The translations under genes and the position numbers were made by a program. 64,000 bases of DNA from Methylovirgula ligni (GTDB taxonomy: Bacteria > Pseudomonadota > Alphaproteobacteria > Rhizobiales > Beijerinckiaceae): NCBI RefSeq assembly GCF_004135935.1, contig NZ_CP025086.1, forward strand, positions 1,612,001 through 1,676,000, written 5' to 3'. How positions within the stretch are numbered: the stretch's first letter is position 1; each line of letters begins with the position of its first letter. Below the pieces are notes generated by a model, which saw only the letters and a list, made by a program, of their open reading frames with translations, was not told the DNA's origin and made no database searches. This document shows positions 53,680 through 61,892 of this stretch, in pieces.

Positions 53680-55461
53680 TCAGAGAGATTTTCCCTCAGC
53701 ACCTGCGGTCGGATCGGAGCGTTTCGATTTTGAGCTCGTGGCAGCGAGCACATCGAGAATTTGCGCGGCCGCCTGGTTGTCGTTGAGCACTGCGAGCTCG
53801 CGTGCCGTTCGGCCACCCGTCTCTTTGGCCGACAAATCCGCGCCAAGCTGCGCGAGGACGCCGATCACTGAGGGATTGTTGTGAACGGCGGCGACCATCA
53901 GTGCGCTCATGCCGGCGGTCGATTTGGCATTTACATCGGCCCCCTTCGTGACGAGAAGCCGCGCCATATCAACAACATTCACGCCTTCGACGAGAGCCAT
54001 CATACGATTGCGTGGCGGGAGCTCGCTTGCGGTAATCATCAGCGGCGTCAACTTCTCCGGCCCGACCGCCTTTGACACAGAAGCGCCAGCATTGACCAGG
54101 GCTTGAGCGGCAGCAAAGTGGCCGTCCGCCAGAGCATAGGCCAACGCGGTGTAGCCGTCCGCGGTTGTGGCGTCGACCTTGGCCTTGCGCGCGATAAGCA
54201 ACTGGATGGCGGGCACGTTGTCGCTTGAGGCGGCGTGCATCAGCGGCGTCCAGCCGTCATTGTCCCGCACCTCGATATTGGCACCGTCATCGAGGAGCTC
54301 GGAAATGACGTCCATATCGCGCTGCTCGGCGGCAATGTGGATCAGATATTGCCCCAGACCGTCGTGCGAGTTGACATCGGCACCCTTGCTGACCAGATAC
54401 CGGATACGCTCAAGATCGCTGTCGATCACGGCGCCATTCAACGCCGAGTTGAGATCAAGACCGTCTTTCAGCCATTGATCGACTGTGGCATCAGCGACAT
54501 GCGGCGCCTCGCCGGTCGTCGTGTCGGTCGGCTTGGTTAAATGAATTGCCGGCGTGAAATAGGTGCCATGCGCGGGTATGTCGCCCGAAATGATGCAGCT
54601 GCCGCATTCGACGAGCGGGACGCCATAATCCTCCAGGACTTTCTTGATCTCGTCGCGATGCTTCTGGATTGCATCGTCGAGCATATATTTGAGCACGGCA
54701 TCGGTGCTGCGCACGCCAAGCGCGAGATCGAACTCGAGCGGGATTGTGTCGTCCATCCGATTGACCGGTTGAATGGTCAATGGCTCGCCTCTTTTAGCCT
54801 TCACATAGCCGGCAAACGGACCCCAGACCGCCGCGACATCGAGATCGCCCTTCGCGACCTGCTCGACCTGCCACCAGGGCTGGTCCGCCAGGACGAGATC
54901 GCCATCATAAGTGACGGGATGCACATCGACCTTGGTGATACCACGCTTCGCAAGCGCCTCGCGCAGGGCGGAGGTTTCGTACACGCCGATGCGCAAATTT
55001 TTGAGCTGCGGATCGTCGAGCGATTTGAACGGCTTTATGCCCTTGTCGTTACGATAGGCGAGCACGTAGGTCGTGCGATATAACGGCAGCGTGGTGAGCG
55101 CGCCTTCCCAATTGGCGGGAACATCGATCAGGACGTCGCAGACGCTGTTGTCGAAGACTGCGCGTGTCGCACCGCGCTCGAGCGACGGCCGCCAGTAATA
55201 GGTGAGCTGCGCGCCAACCGCATTGGCGATAATCTCGGCGATCTTGTTCTCGAACCCCTCGCCTTTGAGATTGGAGAAGGGCAAATTGCCGCCATCGGCG
55301 CAAAACTTGATCTCCTCCATATGCATTTTAGCCGCAGCATTGCGCGCTTCCAGCTTTTGCGCGGAGGTCATGTCCTCGAAGTCGGTTTGGGCAAAGGCGG
55401 ATGGGAGGAATGCAAAATTTGCGACCACGACGGTCGCGATCGAGATACTGCGGATGTTCAT
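53680..55461 (-). CDS. xoxJ: XoxJ/MxaJ-like binding protein fused to ankyrin repeats
   Basis: A 593-residue exported protein in two parts. After the signal peptide (ending AFA-QT), residues 45-310 are the quinoprotein-dehydrogenase-associated binding protein family (XoxJ/MxaJ): IKFCADGGNLPFSNLKGEGF, VCDVLIDVPANWEGALTT, DVAAVWGPFAGYVKAKRG and the Cys pair ECGSC (285-289). Residues 335-575 are about six ankyrin repeats (SKGADVNSHDGLGQYLIHIA, DNDGWTPLMHAASSDN, TADGYTALAYALADG). XoxJ is thought to help activate or reconstitute XoxF; about 280-300 residues is usual, so the ankyrin part doubles it and probably adds a protein-protein interface in the periplasm. Confidence 0.9.
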   Translation of the reverse strand: MNIRSISIATVVVANFAFLPSAFAQTDFEDMTSAQKLEARNAAAKMHMEEIKFCADGGNLPFSNLKGEGFENKIAEIIANAVGAQLTYYWRPSLERGATRAVFDNSVCDVLIDVPANWEGALTTLPLYRTTYVLAYRNDKGIKPFKSLDDPQLKNLRIGVYETSALREALAKRGITKVDVHPVTYDGDLVLADQPWWQVEQVAKGDLDVAAVWGPFAGYVKAKRGEPLTIQPVNRMDDTIPLEFDLALGVRSTDAVLKYMLDDAIQKHRDEIKKVLEDYGVPLVECGSCIISGDIPAHGTYFTPAIHLTKPTDTTTGEAPHVADATVDQWLKDGLDLNSALNGAVIDSDLERIRYLVSKGADVNSHDGLGQYLIHIAAEQRDMDVISELLDDGANIEVRDNDGWTPLMHAASSDNVPAIQLLIARKAKVDATTADGYTALAYALADGHFAAAQALVNAGASVSKAVGPEKLTPLMITASELPPRNRMMALVEGVNVVDMARLLVTKGADVNAKSTAGMSALMVAAVHNNPSVIGVLAQLGADLSAKETGGRTARELAVLNDNQAAAQILDVLAATSSKSKRSDPTAGAEGKSL

Positions 55462-55483
55462 CGCGGGAACCTTCAAACTGGCA

Positions 55484-55525
55484 ACCAAAAACAAAAGACC
55501 CTGGCGCATGCGGGACGCGCCAGGG
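55484..55525 (-). terminator. Strong rho-independent terminator between xoxF and xoxJ
   Basis: On the minus strand a perfect 9-bp stem (CCCTGGCGC/GCGCCAGGG) with a 9-base loop is followed by TCTTTTGTTTTTGG. It starts 22 bases after the xoxF stop and ends before the xoxJ start at 55461. It should make xoxF the most abundant message and limit read-through to the accessory genes. Confidence 0.88.
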
Positions 55526-55546
55526 CTCGCAGTTAGAATCTGCTAA

Positions 55547-57412
55547 TCAATATTCACGGAACGTGAAGAGCGTGCCGCCCTGCGGGATCATGGGAAGGCC
55601 GGTGGCCTTCGCCATGGCCGTCGCACCAATCGCGCCGAACTTGTCGCTCATGTCGAGACCGGCAGTGACGGGCAGGCCGATCCAGCCGCCGATACCGCTC
55701 CAGACCGACACATATTGCTTGCCGTCGATCTTGTAGGTGATCGGGTTACCGATGATGCCCGAGGCAAGCTTACGATGCCAAAGGATCTTTCCGGTATCGC
55801 GATCGACCGCGCGGAAGTCACCGCCAAGGCTGCCGTAGAACGCCAGGCCGCCGTCCGTGACCAGAGCACCGCTCCAGTTCGGATACGGATCCGGGATGTC
55901 CCAGTCTACCTTACCCGTCAACACGTCGAACTTCTTGAAGCGACCGGCAACACCGGGCTTCTCTTCGTACATGTAGACGTTGGCGAAGACATAGACTGTG
56001 CCCTGCTGGAAGCTCACGCGCTGCTGCGGTTCGTCTTCCATGCACCAGTTGTTGGTCGAGCAATAGAATTTGCTCGGCTCCTTAGGGTCCACCGCGCAAG
56101 GTTGTTGATCCTTCCCGCCCATTGCCGACGGGCAGGCCTGCGTGTTGACGCCGACTTTCAGCGGCGAATGCTCGTAGACCTTGACCGGACGGCCGGTCTT
56201 CAGGTCGATCCGCTCCGCCCAGTTAACGGCGACGAACTTGCTCGCGCGCAGCAGCTCGCCAGTTACGCGGTTGAGCACGTAGGCAAAGCCGTTACGATCG
56301 AAGTGGACGAGAGCCTTGACCGGCTTGCCATCGATGTTGGGGAAGTCGACGAGGATGTTTTCGTTGACGCCGTCATAGTCCCATTGATCGAAAGGCGTCA
56401 TCTGGTAGTTCCAGGCGACCGTTCCGTCTTCCACGTGGCGGGCGAAAATGGTCATCGACCATTTGTTGTCCCACTTGCCGGAGTTACAACCCTCTTGCGT
56501 CGGGGGATTTTCACCGCAGCGGGTCGTCGGGCTCCAGTTGCCGGGGTTGCCGTTCGACTCATAGATGAGCTTCAGTTCCGGATCGTAGCTGTACCAGGCC
56601 CAGGGCGAACCGCCGCCACGCTTCCACTCGTCACCGGGATAGGTGAAGCCCTGGTGCTGGGTCAAATCATGGCGGTTATTGTCTTTGTTCGAGTCGGCCG
56701 TGATACCGATTTCCTCGTCTTTGCCGTTGCTCTCCTTGCTCCAGACCAGCTTGCCGGTCTTGAGGTCATAGGCGTCGAGACGGCCGCGGGCCGCGAATTC
56801 GTCACCGCCGAAGCCTGCGATGACCAGGTTTTCAGCGATCATCGGCGCGTTGGTCTGCGTCTCGCCATGCTCCGGATAGGCATGTTTGACGACCCAGATT
56901 TCCTTGCCGGTCTTGGCATTCAGGGCGATCACGAAGCCGTCGAGAGTTCCGAAGACAACTTCACCCTCGGCGTAGGAGAGACCGCGGTTCACTGTGTCGC
57001 AGCAGGCGCGCGGCACGGCCGAAATATCGCGATCCGTCTTCTTGTCGTAGTTCCAGATTTCCTTCGGATTGTCGGGATCCGACAGGTCGAGCGCCTGTAC
57101 GATGTTGGGCCACGCGCTGACCAAATACATCATCGGCTTGCCATCGACTTCGACGACGAGGGGCTGGCCCTCGTGGCCGCGCAGGGCGCCGCTCGACTGC
57201 GACCAGACCATCTGCAGCTTGTCGACATTGTCTTTATTGATGTCGCTGAGCGTGCTGTGGCGCTTCAGACCGAAATCGCCGCCCGTCACCGGCCAGAGAT
57301 TGGGGTTTTTTTCGCGCTCAACAATATCCGAATTGGCGAAGCTGGGACCGGCCATAGCGACTAGCCCAACCACAGCTCCTGCCAATAGCAAAAGCTTCCC
57401 TCTACATGTCAT
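55547..57412 (-). CDS. xoxF: Lanthanide-dependent PQQ methanol dehydrogenase XoxF
   Basis: A 621-residue periplasmic quinoprotein with signal peptide (cleavage after FA-NS, about residue 26) and the eight-bladed propeller of methanol dehydrogenases. Key features are the vicinal disulfide Cys137-Cys138 (RACCDTV) over PQQ, metal ligands Glu205 (GGDEFAARG) and Asn288 (ESNGNPGNW), catalytic Asp345 and the extra Asp347 (QWDYDGVNE) that marks lanthanide-binding XoxF rather than Ca-binding MxaF. GAAGAGGAA precedes the ATG. The lanmodulin-like gene is upstream; a terminator follows. No xoxG cytochrome is adjacent. The XoxF clade cannot be fixed without a tree. Confidence 0.95.
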   Translation of the reverse strand: MTCRGKLLLLAGAVVGLVAMAGPSFANSDIVEREKNPNLWPVTGGDFGLKRHSTLSDINKDNVDKLQMVWSQSSGALRGHEGQPLVVEVDGKPMMYLVSAWPNIVQALDLSDPDNPKEIWNYDKKTDRDISAVPRACCDTVNRGLSYAEGEVVFGTLDGFVIALNAKTGKEIWVVKHAYPEHGETQTNAPMIAENLVIAGFGGDEFAARGRLDAYDLKTGKLVWSKESNGKDEEIGITADSNKDNNRHDLTQHQGFTYPGDEWKRGGGSPWAWYSYDPELKLIYESNGNPGNWSPTTRCGENPPTQEGCNSGKWDNKWSMTIFARHVEDGTVAWNYQMTPFDQWDYDGVNENILVDFPNIDGKPVKALVHFDRNGFAYVLNRVTGELLRASKFVAVNWAERIDLKTGRPVKVYEHSPLKVGVNTQACPSAMGGKDQQPCAVDPKEPSKFYCSTNNWCMEDEPQQRVSFQQGTVYVFANVYMYEEKPGVAGRFKKFDVLTGKVDWDIPDPYPNWSGALVTDGGLAFYGSLGGDFRAVDRDTGKILWHRKLASGIIGNPITYKIDGKQYVSVWSGIGGWIGLPVTAGLDMSDKFGAIGATAMAKATGLPMIPQGGTLFTFREY

Positions 57413-57511
57413 GACGTTTCCTCTTCCACTAGGGACAGCCCCGCCCGATGCGGCATTGGCCGATCGAGCGCAGACGTTACGGCGCGTGAAGTCTTTTATG
57501 TCAGGGGTAAA

Positions 57512-57531
57512 CGTCCGCAGTTTCGCGGACG
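57512..57531. other. Hairpin in the xoxF upstream region
   Basis: CGTCCGC-N6-GCGGACG, a 7-bp perfect inverted repeat about 100 bp before the xoxF start. A second one (TCGGGAG-TTT-CTCCCGA, 57638-57654) lies just after the lanmodulin-like stop. Either could be a terminator remnant, an mRNA structure or a regulator site. Confidence 0.45.
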
Positions 57532-57702
57532 CCTCTTTCTGCGGCGCGTTCTAGGTGCGCGTCCTACTTTTGCGTGCCATGTTCCAATGCTAGTCGGGAC
57601 TAAAGGAATGGAGCTATGGAAGGCTTACCTAAAGTGCTCGGGAGTTTCTCCCGAAGCGACGGCCGGTGACGCATAAGGCAGCAGCACTTGTCGGTGGCGG
57701 CC

Positions 57703-58077
57703 CTATTGAAGCAGTCGCAGCAAGGCCTGTCCGGCATGGCTTCGGAGTTCTTTGGCGTCGAGCACGCCGTCATTATTGGTGTCGGCGGCATTGAACAGCT
57801 TTTCTGCCATCTCGACATATTCTTGTTTGCTCAGCGTTTTGTCGGCATCCGGATCGGCGGCGAGAAATGCATCCTTGCTCAGCCGCCCCTTGGCTTCGCT
57901 ATAATCAAGTGTCGTGTCGCTATCTTTGTTGAGCCTCTCGAAGGCCGCCGCGGCCGCGGCTTCCATCTGGGCGAGATCGAGCGTCCCGTCCACAGTATGG
58001 GCAACGGGGGCGGCCAGCGTCGGACCGCCGAGCGGCGCGAAGAAGACTATCGACGCGAATATTCTTCCCAGGCGCAT
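57703..58077 (-). CDS. Lanmodulin-like EF-hand protein
   Basis: A 124-residue exported protein (signal peptide to about Ala23). It aligns without gaps to lanmodulin across four EF-hand positions. Loops: EF2 Asn50-Glu61 (NKDSDTTLDYSE), EF3 Asp75-Glu86 (DPDADKTLSKQE), EF4 Asp99-Glu110 (DTNNDGVLDAKE); EF1 (26-37) keeps only DGTLD and lacks the first acidic ligands and Glu12. Adjacent loops are separated by 12, 13 and 12 residues, the unusually short spacing of lanmodulin, and EF3 has the lanmodulin Pro at position 2. Position directly upstream of xoxF supports a lanthanide role. ATG 58077 follows GGAGCAAG. Metal preference is inferred, not shown. Confidence 0.8.
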   Translation of the reverse strand: MRLGRIFASIVFFAPLGGPTLAAPVAHTVDGTLDLAQMEAAAAAAFERLNKDSDTTLDYSEAKGRLSKDAFLAADPDADKTLSKQEYVEMAEKLFNAADTNNDGVLDAKELRSHAGQALLRLLQ

Positions 58078-58255
58078 CCGTACTTGCTCCGTCAGCGAGC
58101 GGCTTTCCGGGAGGATTATCCTCCAAATCACGGAGCGCCCTGAAGCGGATGTTTTTGAAGGGATTCCGGGAGATTTTGGCAGGCGAACAGTCAATATCGC
58201 CCAAACCGCCTCAGCGTTCGCGAGCGAAAACCGCGCGGGGATTGGCAAGCACCGC

Positions 58256-58612
58256 CTAAAGAAGGCCGAGATGAAGCTTGGCCTCGTCCGACATTTTCGA
58301 TTGGTCCCAGGGTGGATCGAAGACCAGTTTGACCGCAACCGTGCGGACGCCGGGTGCGGCGCGGACGGCTTCCTCGACAGAACGCACAATCTCGCTCGCG
58401 ACCGGGCATCCCGGTGCTGTCAAAGTCATATCGATCTCGATGTCCGGTCCCTTTCCTGCGATACGGTAAATGAGCCCGAGATCGTAAATGTTGAGCGGAA
58501 TTTCCGGATCGTGCACGGTCCGCAAGGCTGCGATCACCGTCTCCGCCAAAGGATGCAACGTTTCGGACGCCGGCAGCCCTTCGGTTTCGGTGTCGAGAGA
58601 CGCGGAGTCCAT
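58256..58612 (-). CDS. sufT: SUF-associated MIP18/DUF59 protein SufT
   Basis: A 118-residue protein of the DUF59 (MIP18/PaaD) family with TVHDPEIPLNIYDLGLIY and the reactive-Cys loop LTAPGCPVASEI. SufT proteins help mature Fe-S proteins with the SUF machinery. Its ATG overlaps the sufS TAA (TAATG). It is the last gene of the suf operon here; no sufA-type carrier gene follows. Confidence 0.92.
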   Translation of the reverse strand: MDSASLDTETEGLPASETLHPLAETVIAALRTVHDPEIPLNIYDLGLIYRIAGKGPDIEIDMTLTAPGCPVASEIVRSVEEAVRAAPGVRTVAVKLVFDPPWDQSKMSDEAKLHLGLL

Positions 58613-59868
58613 TACGCGAGGAGCTCCAGCGCTTTACGGATCGCCGTGACGAGCGCCTCCACCTCATGATGCGTATTGTAAAGCGCGAAGGAGGCGCGGC
58701 AGGAGGAGGTGACGCCGTAGCGCTTCATCAGCGGTTGCGCGCAATGGGTTCCAGCCCGCACTGCCACGCCCGCTTGATCGAGCAGTGTCGCGACGTCGTG
58801 CGCGTGGGCGCCGGCGATATTGAAGGTGAGGATCGCGCCTTTGTCAGGGGCGCGGCCGAGAATCTGCACTTTGTCGATGCGGTTCATTTCCTCGGTCGCA
58901 TGCGCCAGCAGATCTGTCTCATGTGTCGCGATCGCCGCGCGATCAAGCCCGGACAACCAGTCGAGTGCGACGCCGAGCCCGATCGCCTGGACGATCGGCG
59001 GCGTACCGGCTTCGAACCGATGCGGCGACGGCGCATAGGTCACATTGTCTTCGGTGACGATGTCGATCATGTCGCCGCCGCCCTGGTAGGGCCGCATCGA
59101 ATTGAGAAGCGCGAGCTTGCCGTAAAGAAAGCCGACACCGGTCGGACCATAGAGCTTGTGACCAGTACTGGCGTAGAAATCGCAATCGAGCACTTGCACG
59201 TCGACTGGCGCATGCACCGAGCCTTGGCAGCCGTCGATCAGAATCTTGGCGCCCGCCGCATGAGCGAGGTGAATGATCTCGCGGAGCGGCGTTACGGTGC
59301 CGAGAACGTTCGACATATGCGTCACCGCGACGATCCGGGTCCGCGGCGTCAGTAGCTTGGCAAAGCTTTCGAGATCGAGGCGATCGTCATCTGTCAGCCG
59401 GGCCCAGCGCAACACGGCACCCTTGCGCTCGCGCAGGAAGTGCCACGGGACGATGTTGGCGTGGTGCTCCATCTCGGTGATGATGATTTCGTCGCCCGGC
59501 ACGATCTCGGCGCCGAGGCTGTCCGCGACGAGATTGATCGAGTCCGTGCCGCCCTTGGTGAAGATGATTTCGTCCACTGAGGCAGCATTGAGGAAGCGCC
59601 GCACAGACTCGCGCGCCGCTTCGTAAAGCGCGGTCGATTCCGCCGAGAGGAAATGGGCGCCGCGATGGACATTGGCATAGGTCGAGGCATAGGCGTCGTT
59701 GATCGCGTCCAGAACGACGCGCGGCTTCTGTGCGGAGGCCCCGTTATCGAGATAGACGAGCGGCTTGCCGTTCACCTGGCGTGAGAGGATCGGGAATTCC
59801 GCGCGCAACGCTGCGACGTCGAATTGCGCCGGACAATCCACGCGTGGCGCCGTGATGCTAGCCGACAT
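58612..59868 (-). CDS. sufS: Cysteine desulfurase SufS
   Basis: A 418-residue PLP enzyme (class V aminotransferase fold) that removes sulfur from cysteine for Fe-S assembly. The PLP Lys lies in FYASTGHKLYGPTG, the persulfide Cys in VRAGTHCAQPLMKR, and PLP contacts in ITEMEHHANIVPWH. This is the group II (SufS) arrangement. The ATG at 59868 overlaps the sufD end by 11 bp with AGAGG upstream. Confidence 0.95.
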   Translation of the reverse strand: MSASITAPRVDCPAQFDVAALRAEFPILSRQVNGKPLVYLDNGASAQKPRVVLDAINDAYASTYANVHRGAHFLSAESTALYEAARESVRRFLNAASVDEIIFTKGGTDSINLVADSLGAEIVPGDEIIITEMEHHANIVPWHFLRERKGAVLRWARLTDDDRLDLESFAKLLTPRTRIVAVTHMSNVLGTVTPLREIIHLAHAAGAKILIDGCQGSVHAPVDVQVLDCDFYASTGHKLYGPTGVGFLYGKLALLNSMRPYQGGGDMIDIVTEDNVTYAPSPHRFEAGTPPIVQAIGLGVALDWLSGLDRAAIATHETDLLAHATEEMNRIDKVQILGRAPDKGAILTFNIAGAHAHDVATLLDQAGVAVRAGTHCAQPLMKRYGVTSSCRASFALYNTHHEVEALVTAIRKALELLA

Positions 59869-61135
59869 GGTTGACCTCTTTTGCATGGTGCTCCAGCCAT
59901 GTGTCGGAGCAGCTGGAGACGAGGTCGCGCAAATCGGCGCTCTCGATGGCGTCGAATGCTTCGAACAAGAAGGCCCGCACGAGCAGGGCGCGTGCCTCGG
60001 CCTCCGGAATACCGCGGGCCCGCAGGAAGAACAGCGCCGCCGCATCGAGTTCGCCCGCCGTCGCGCCGTGGCTGCACTTCACATCGTCGGCGAAAATCTC
60101 AAGCTCGGGCTTGGTCGCGATTTCCGCCTCGCGCGACAAAAGTAGGGCGCGGCTCATCTGATAGGCGTCCGTACGCTGCGCTTCCTGCGCGACCTGCACA
60201 CAGCCCTGGAAAACGCCGCGGGAGCGCCCTGCCAGCACGCCACGAAAGCTCTGCCGGCTCGATGTGTTCGGCGCAGCATGGGTCATGACTGTTGTATTGT
60301 CGCAATGGCGGCCGTTGCCGACGAGATAGGCGCCGTCAATATTTGCCCGCGCCTCCTCGCCGATGAGCTTCAACTGCGCCTCGTGGCGCGCGAAATGGCC
60401 GCCTTCTGAGAGATAGAAGGCGCGGTAGGACGCCGCAGCGCCAATTTCGGCGAGCGTGACCGCCGATTGGCGCGCGGCCGGGCCGAGCCGGTCAATCCGC
60501 AGATGGTTGAGCCGGGCGCCGTTTGCGAGCCGAAACTCGCTGACGATTGTCGCGAGTGATGAGGCGCCGTCGTGCGTCTCGATCAGCGTGAATTCGGTGT
60601 CCTTCTCAATTTGGATGAAAAGACGCAGATGGCCGCCTTCGGGAGCGCGCATGCCCTCTTCAGGCCGCCAGATGAAACTGACGTGCAGCGGGCCGGAAAC
60701 GCCCTTGCCGACGTTGAGCACCAGGCCGTCGCTCATGACCGCCGTATTGAGATTGACGATCGGGTGATCCTTGAGCGGATTGACAGTCCCGATTTGCGCG
60801 GCGAGATCCGGGGCTGCCCCGGCGAGCACGGGCATGAGCGACAATGCGCCGATCCGGTGGAAGTCAGAATTGGCGTCAAGCACACCGTTCTCGAAGCGCG
60901 CCTGCGCCGCGCCGGGAATGGTGAGGGCGTCGCGCGGCGCTTCCGCCGGCCGTGTCGTCTCATTCAGGGCCTGAGACAGGTCAGAATATTTCCAGGTTTC
61001 GAGCCGCCGGGTCGGCAGGCCGTGAGCGACGAATTCGGCGCGGGCCTGGTTGCGCAAAGCGCCGAGCCCCTGCTTGCCGCTATCGAATTTGGCTGCGCCG
61101 GAGAGCAGGTTCCTGAGTGAAACGATATCGCTCAT
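59858..61135 (-). CDS. sufD: Fe-S assembly scaffold protein SufD
   Basis: A 425-residue beta-helix protein that pairs with SufB in the SufBC2D scaffold. Family blocks are HGLPTRRLETWKYSDLSQAL, ARANIDGAYLVGNGRHCDN, SRQSFRGVLAGRSRGVFQG, the conserved His segment DDVKCSHGATAGEL and the end FLFEAFDAI. It sits between sufC and sufS with a 7-bp gap to sufC. Confidence 0.95.
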   Translation of the reverse strand: MSDIVSLRNLLSGAAKFDSGKQGLGALRNQARAEFVAHGLPTRRLETWKYSDLSQALNETTRPAEAPRDALTIPGAAQARFENGVLDANSDFHRIGALSLMPVLAGAAPDLAAQIGTVNPLKDHPIVNLNTAVMSDGLVLNVGKGVSGPLHVSFIWRPEEGMRAPEGGHLRLFIQIEKDTEFTLIETHDGASSLATIVSEFRLANGARLNHLRIDRLGPAARQSAVTLAEIGAAASYRAFYLSEGGHFARHEAQLKLIGEEARANIDGAYLVGNGRHCDNTTVMTHAAPNTSSRQSFRGVLAGRSRGVFQGCVQVAQEAQRTDAYQMSRALLLSREAEIATKPELEIFADDVKCSHGATAGELDAAALFFLRARGIPEAEARALLVRAFLFEAFDAIESADLRDLVSSCSDTWLEHHAKEVNHVG

Positions 61136-61142
61136 GACGCCC

Positions 61143-61892
61143 TCACGCGGCTTTACCGATCAGGCCCTCATAGCCTTCGGCCTCGAGCTGATGCGCGAGC
61201 GTCTTGTCGCCGGAGCGCACGATTCGCCCGTTGGCGAAGATATGCACGCGGTCCGGAACAATGAAATCCAGTAGCCGCTGATAGTGCGTGATGACGAGGA
61301 AGCTGCGATCCGGCGCGCGCAAAGCGTTGACGCCCTCGGCGACAAGCTTCAAGGCGTCGATGTCGAGACCGGAATCGGTTTCGTCCAGGATGGCAAGCTT
61401 CGGCTTCAGCAGCGCCATCTGCAAAATCTCGTTGCGCTTCTTCTCGCCGCCGGAAAAGCCGACGTTGAGCGGGCGTTTCAGCATCTCTTCCGTGACATTG
61501 AGCTTCTTGGCCGTTTCGCGCACGAGCTTCAGGAATTGCACGGCGTCGAGTTCCGGCTCGCCGCGCGTCTGGCGCTGCGCGTTCAGCGCCGTCTTGAGGA
61601 AGTTCAGCGTGGAGACGCCGGGAATCTCCAACGGATATTGAAAGGCGAGGAAAATGCCCTTCGCCGCGCGCTCTTCCGGCGAGAGCGGCAGAATATCTTC
61701 GTTGTCGAGCGTGACAGAGCCGCTCGTGACATTATAGCCCTCGCGCCCGGCAAGCGTATAAGACGTCGTCGATTTGCCGGCGCCATTCGGCCCCATGAGG
61801 GCGTGCACTTCGCCGGCTGGAATGTTGAGCGTGACACCCTTCAGAATGTCCTTGCCATTGATATTGGCGTAGAGATCCTTGATCTCGAGCAT
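61143..61892 (-). CDS. sufC: Fe-S assembly ATPase SufC
   Basis: A 249-residue ABC-type ATPase. Walker A MGPNGAGKSTTSYTLAG, signature GFSGGEKKRNE, Walker B LAILDETDSGLD, and switch His in LVITHYQRLLD. It drives conformational change of the SufBD scaffold. Its ATG overlaps the sufB TAA (TAATG). Confidence 0.95.
   Translation of the reverse strand: MLEIKDLYANINGKDILKGVTLNIPAGEVHALMGPNGAGKSTTSYTLAGREGYNVTSGSVTLDNEDILPLSPEERAAKGIFLAFQYPLEIPGVSTLNFLKTALNAQRQTRGEPELDAVQFLKLVRETAKKLNVTEEMLKRPLNVGFSGGEKKRNEILQMALLKPKLAILDETDSGLDIDALKLVAEGVNALRAPDRSFLVITHYQRLLDFIVPDRVHIFANGRIVRSGDKTLAHQLEAEGYEGLIGKAA

Noticed and set aside
55715-57364. A 549-codon plus-strand frame opposite xoxF
   Set aside because: Shadow of the XoxF gene; no motif of its own.
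57703-58389. Longer reading of the lanmodulin-like gene from 58389
   Set aside because: The extra 104 residues are Arg/Ser/Pro-rich and lack protein character; the ATG at 58077 starts a proper signal peptide and has a ribosome binding site.
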